22,278 nucleotides of DNA from contig JAAMXY010002387.1 in assembly GCA_019677205.1 (NCBI GenBank), positions 1 to 22,278 on the forward strand. Direction: 5' to 3'. Shown one piece after another: positions 19,134 to 22,278 of this stretch. Source of the DNA: Pinguiococcus pyrenoidosus. Lineage: Eukaryota > Sar > Pinguiophyceae > Pinguiochrysidales > Pinguiochrysidaceae. The notes below the pieces were generated by a model that saw only the letters and a list, made by a program, of their open reading frames with translations, did not search any database and was not told the origin of the DNA. The stretch's first letter is position 1. The number at the start of each line of letters is the position of its first letter. The position numbers and the translations under genes are program-made.

Positions 19134-22100
19134 TTAAAACTGCTCGTCCACTTGAGGACGCTGCCACTGGACTTCACCTAGAGCAGCGACAACATCAGAC
19201 GCGGTCCTAGCGCACGGAGTGCCGAGGAGACTTCGCTCTTACCAGTGGCGGTGTTGTGATAGTAGACACGACCTTGTTGGTCACGAATAGACTGCCAGGC
19301 TCCCCTTTGGAGCATCACTGGGCCTCCTTGCTCTGGGCGGGGAAAGTTCCACTGGCTGATGCCGGTTTGCTCGTTATGATAGAAAGTTCGCCCTAGGCAT
19401 CCAGAACAGACGGCACAGCGAGATGAGATCCCGCCCTCTAGAACGAGACCCGTAAACAAGTTGCGAGGACTTACCCTCCTGGTCGGTGTAGGCCTTCCAG
19501 CCTTCGGGGAGCTCGCGAGGAGACAAGAGGCCGCGAGGAGAGCGGACGGCGGCATTGGCGTTGCCAAGAGCGTTGAGAAGCCCTTGACCGACGCCCTTGA
19601 TCCGCAGCGCAACGGAGTTCTCGGCAGGTCGGCTCTGTGGCAGGCTCGCCTGCGCATTCGCCCCGTACTGCTGCACCTTGGCCCCATGCTGCTGCGTGGC
19701 GGGCATGGTCATGGAGTTTCTCTGCTCGTAGTAGGCATCCATGTTCGGCGGAGGTCCATTGGCCTCGCTGTGGTCATCAAAGTCGGACGCGGTCTCCTTG
19801 GAGTCCTGCCTCTGCATCTCCCTCCTGTAGCGCTGGTGGACGGGGTACGACGTGATGGTGTCTTGCGCCATCTGCTTCTCCACAGGCTGCAGACTCTTGC
19901 GCCGCTTCCGCTTCGAATCATCGAGCGCGGCAGCGGGGACAACGGTTGGCTCCGGCTTCTGCCAGGTGCTCTCGCCCGTGATGATGTTGTAGTAGTACAC
20001 GTTGCCCTTGTCATCAAGGAAGCTGTACCAATCCGGCGACCCTTCGACAGCGAGACCCTCCACTTGCTTTGCGCCTCCTCCTTGCGCTTCGCGAGCGTCC
20101 CTCTGAGGCATGTGCGCCCCTCCGGCATACACGCGCGTCGCCGCAGCGTCCTCATGAGCCACCTTGGTCTTGCTGAAGCTCTTGCGTGGCGCGAAGATCG
20201 GGTTTTTGCCGGCAAGTTTCGTTCCCCCGCCAAGCTGCATGGCCAGGTCTGGAGACTGCGGGTACGGGTTGTTCACGACGTCCACGCCACTGACGCGCTT
20301 CGCCATCGTGAAGCCGAGCAGACCGCCACGGCCGTTCTTCCTGTTGCCGAGGAGGAAGTATCCGGTGGCGATGATGCCGACCAGAGCAGCCGCCACGCCA
20401 GCGCCGACGAAGATGATCGCAGCACCGGAGCCACCGCCGCCGCCACCGCCCCCTCCGGTCGACGGGTCGTCGCCGTCGGGCTCTCCTTCGATTACCGACA
20501 CGGTGGAGTCTGCCCAAGTGTTGCGAGACTGAACAAGCGACGCCTGTGCATCGGACGAGGTGTATCCAGATCCAATGGAGCCGCCGGCTTCTTCGATCTC
20601 GTGCAAAACGTAAGAGTTCACCAAGCCAAGAAACGCGTCCGCGTCGCCTCCGAGCCACTCGTCCACGGCGCGCAGCAACTGCATTTCGTTCCCAGAGAGC
20701 GCGTGAGGAGATGCGGCGCAGACTGCTGCTGTCCTCTTGGCGAAACACGCTACCTCGTCTTCATCGAGCCCCACCGCCCTGTTGCTTGCGCCCCCCGACG
20801 CACTGCGTTCGTGAACAAGGGAGAACGTCCAGATCATCAACTGAAGACGGCGCGAAAAAGGAAAGATGATGCCTTGTACGCGGCGTCCACCAGTTCGCTG
20901 TGATTTTAAACGCCGTTAGCTCGTACGCTCCAGTTCCCGTCGTCATCCCAAAGCTCCAAGATCAACAAGACCTGTGCAAAACACCAAAAAGAACAACAAC
21001 AACCTTGCAGCAAAAACGAAACGTACCTCGGCTGGATTAGAAAGCTCCAAGGTCGAGTCCATTGACGCGTCGCATACAAGCTCGCTCGAATTGAATCCGG
21101 CTGCTGCACAGAGAGCCTGGCGCAATCGCGGAGATGTGAGCGATTGGAAGAAGGGGCGCCACAAGGATTGCCGCGCCGACGTACCTGTCCCAGGGCCCAC
21201 TCGTAGACTGTCTTCACCTCGTTGTCCGAGGAAACCGTATCTCCGAAGTCGACATTCGCGTTGCCGAAGATGTTGATGAGGGACGCTGTCGGAGTTTGCG
21301 TCGGCGTCGGAGAAGGCGGGAACGACTCGGTGGGGTTGTCGGTCGGTGACGGCGTCGGAACCGGTGCAGGCGTTGGCTGCTCCGTCGGCTGCTCTGTCGG
21401 CTGCTCCGTTGGGGCATCTACAGACAAAGCAATCAGGTCAGCCGCTGCTGCACCGAAGAAGACGGACAAGCCATACACCGAGCGTGCGTGCGTTTGGTGT
21501 GAGGAATTCGGGGTTTGTGCGAGTGTCCCCCTTCAGAGTGTTACAGAAATGCTCTTGTTGCCTTGGGCTTGTTTGGTGTGTTTCGTGGCGTTTTCTCCTC
21601 GTGTGTTCCTCTTATGTACGCTTCAAGTCTGAGTTTGCTCAGTGGGATGATACCTGTACCATCCACGGTTGGTGGGAATGATTCGGTCTCTCCAGGGGGT
21701 TGCGTCGGTTGGTCGACGGGTTGTGTTGTTGGTTCACCAGTAGCTTCGTTTGGTTCGTCAACGGGCTGGGACGTGGGCTGCTGACTTGCTTGCGTTTGGT
21801 CTCCCGTTGGGTTTTCCGTTGGGTCTTCCGTGGGGTCTTCTGTGGGGTCTCCCGTTGGCTCGGCAGGAGGGGGAGAAGGGTGGTTCGTAGGTTCCGGAGA
21901 TGGGCTACCTGTCGGCTCCTCTGTCGGCCCGGTCGTCGGCTGCTCGGATGGGTTCCCCGTCGGCGGGTAGGTCTCTCCTTCGAACGTCGGTGACCGGGAA
22001 GGCGCAACATAGCCCTCGAAGGTGGCGTTCAAGGGCACCATGCCTGTGTACACATTCCTCGGGTCGTCGCACTGCAGCACGAGTTGCCTCTCCGAATAGG

Positions 22101-22278
22101 TCCGAGGAAGCTCCCACCAATCCATATCGCAATCCACGTCGTTGTTATCGCCCCGTGCGCCCGTCGACCAGGTGATCGATGTGACTTTAGTGGTCTCGAG
22201 TCTCCTCTCGCCATGCCTCGTTTGCGGCCTCGAGGGTGCAGGCGCCGCCACGCTGCCTCGCAGTTTCTGGATGTCGGC
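19134..22278 (-). CDS. Transmembrane protein with Pro/Thr-repeat ectodomain and three WW domains (5' end beyond window)
   Basis: Exons in the window: 22278-21654, 21417-21185, 21116-21027, 20971-20927, 20840-19475, 19392-19243, 19177-19134, with introns of 236, 68, 55, 86, 82 and 65 nt. Phases close to give 850 visible residues; the frame is open at the right edge. Visible residues about 100-255 are PT-type repeats (EPTGDPTEDPTEDPTENPTG, TEQPTEQPTEQPT), typical of secreted or surface proteins of stramenopiles and other algae. A Cys-containing region with one NSS sequon follows. Then come a Gly9 run and one membrane span (about 471-495, AAIIFVGAGVAAALVGIIAT). The C-terminal side holds a basic RKRRK patch and three WW domains: DWYSFLDDKGNVYYYN..TWQKP (601-629), LPEGWKAYTDQEGRTFYHN..QWNFP (about 775), and GAWQSIRDQQGRVYYHN..VQWQRP, which is completed only by the terminal exon. 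WW domains bind Pro-rich or phospho-Ser/Pro peptides. A receptor or scaffold role linking surface to cytosol is inference. Confidence 0.87.

Noticed and set aside
19178-19242. Third WW domain first looked broken, lacking its second Trp
   Set aside because: Removing a 65-nt GT-AG intron joins a terminal exon that supplies VQWQRP, so the domain is intact.
19461-20903. 480-codon plus-strand open frame antisense to the WW protein
   Set aside because: The minus strand holds WW domains, a membrane span and phase-consistent exons here. The plus frame has no recognisable domain.

Overview
The window is nuclear DNA from a compact, intron-rich, GC-rich eukaryote, most likely a unicellular alga or related protist. 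Nine protein-coding genes can be reconstructed by joining exons across about 40 short GT-AG introns (roughly 55-240 nt, mostly 60-90 nt). All exon joins were done by eye, keeping frame and family similarity, and no transcript data were available. One protein (complement 13559..14691) starts with a signal peptide followed by a Phe and a basic, Ser/Ala-rich stretch. This resembles the bipartite presequences of plastid proteins in algae with a red-derived secondary plastid (stramenopiles, haptophytes, cryptophytes, chromerids). A small RIIa-domain protein would fit a flagellated cell. The species cannot be named from sequence alone.

Layout: 1-1599, no gene supported (degenerate CAATCC-type repeats near 1100-1190). 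1600-1755 (+), 51-residue RIIa docking-domain protein. 1859-4084 (-), class I PLP-dependent aminotransferase, 13 exons. 4597-9971 (+), 1761-residue MCTP-like multi-C2 membrane protein that also carries a zinc finger, a C1 domain and a C-terminal PH-like domain. 10154-12294 (-), septin GTPase with an N-terminal signal peptide and a sequon-rich insertion. 12687-13390 (+), mitochondrial-type acyl carrier protein. 13559-14691 (-), coiled-coil membrane protein with a plastid-type presequence. 15261-17758 (+), amino acid/auxin permease (AAAP) transporter, 11 exons. 17843-18412 (-), LITAF-domain protein. 19134 to the right edge (-), transmembrane protein with a Pro/Thr-repeat ectodomain and three WW domains, its 5' end outside the window.

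The genes alternate strand almost perfectly (+ - + - + - + - -). This gives convergent pairs with only 84-182 bp between stop codons and divergent pairs sharing 390-570 bp promoters. They look like a random slice of a compact nuclear genome: metabolism, membrane contact, cytoskeleton, mitochondrial lipid/complex I, plastid, transport, endosome and cell surface. There is no sign of an operon-like functional cluster, virus, CRISPR array or mobile element. The most unusual gene is the septin. Its signal peptide and nine N-glycosylation sequons, packed into an insertion within the septin-unique element, suggest a septin that enters the secretory or plastid import route. The MCTP-like and WW proteins have domain orders that I do not recognise from known families.
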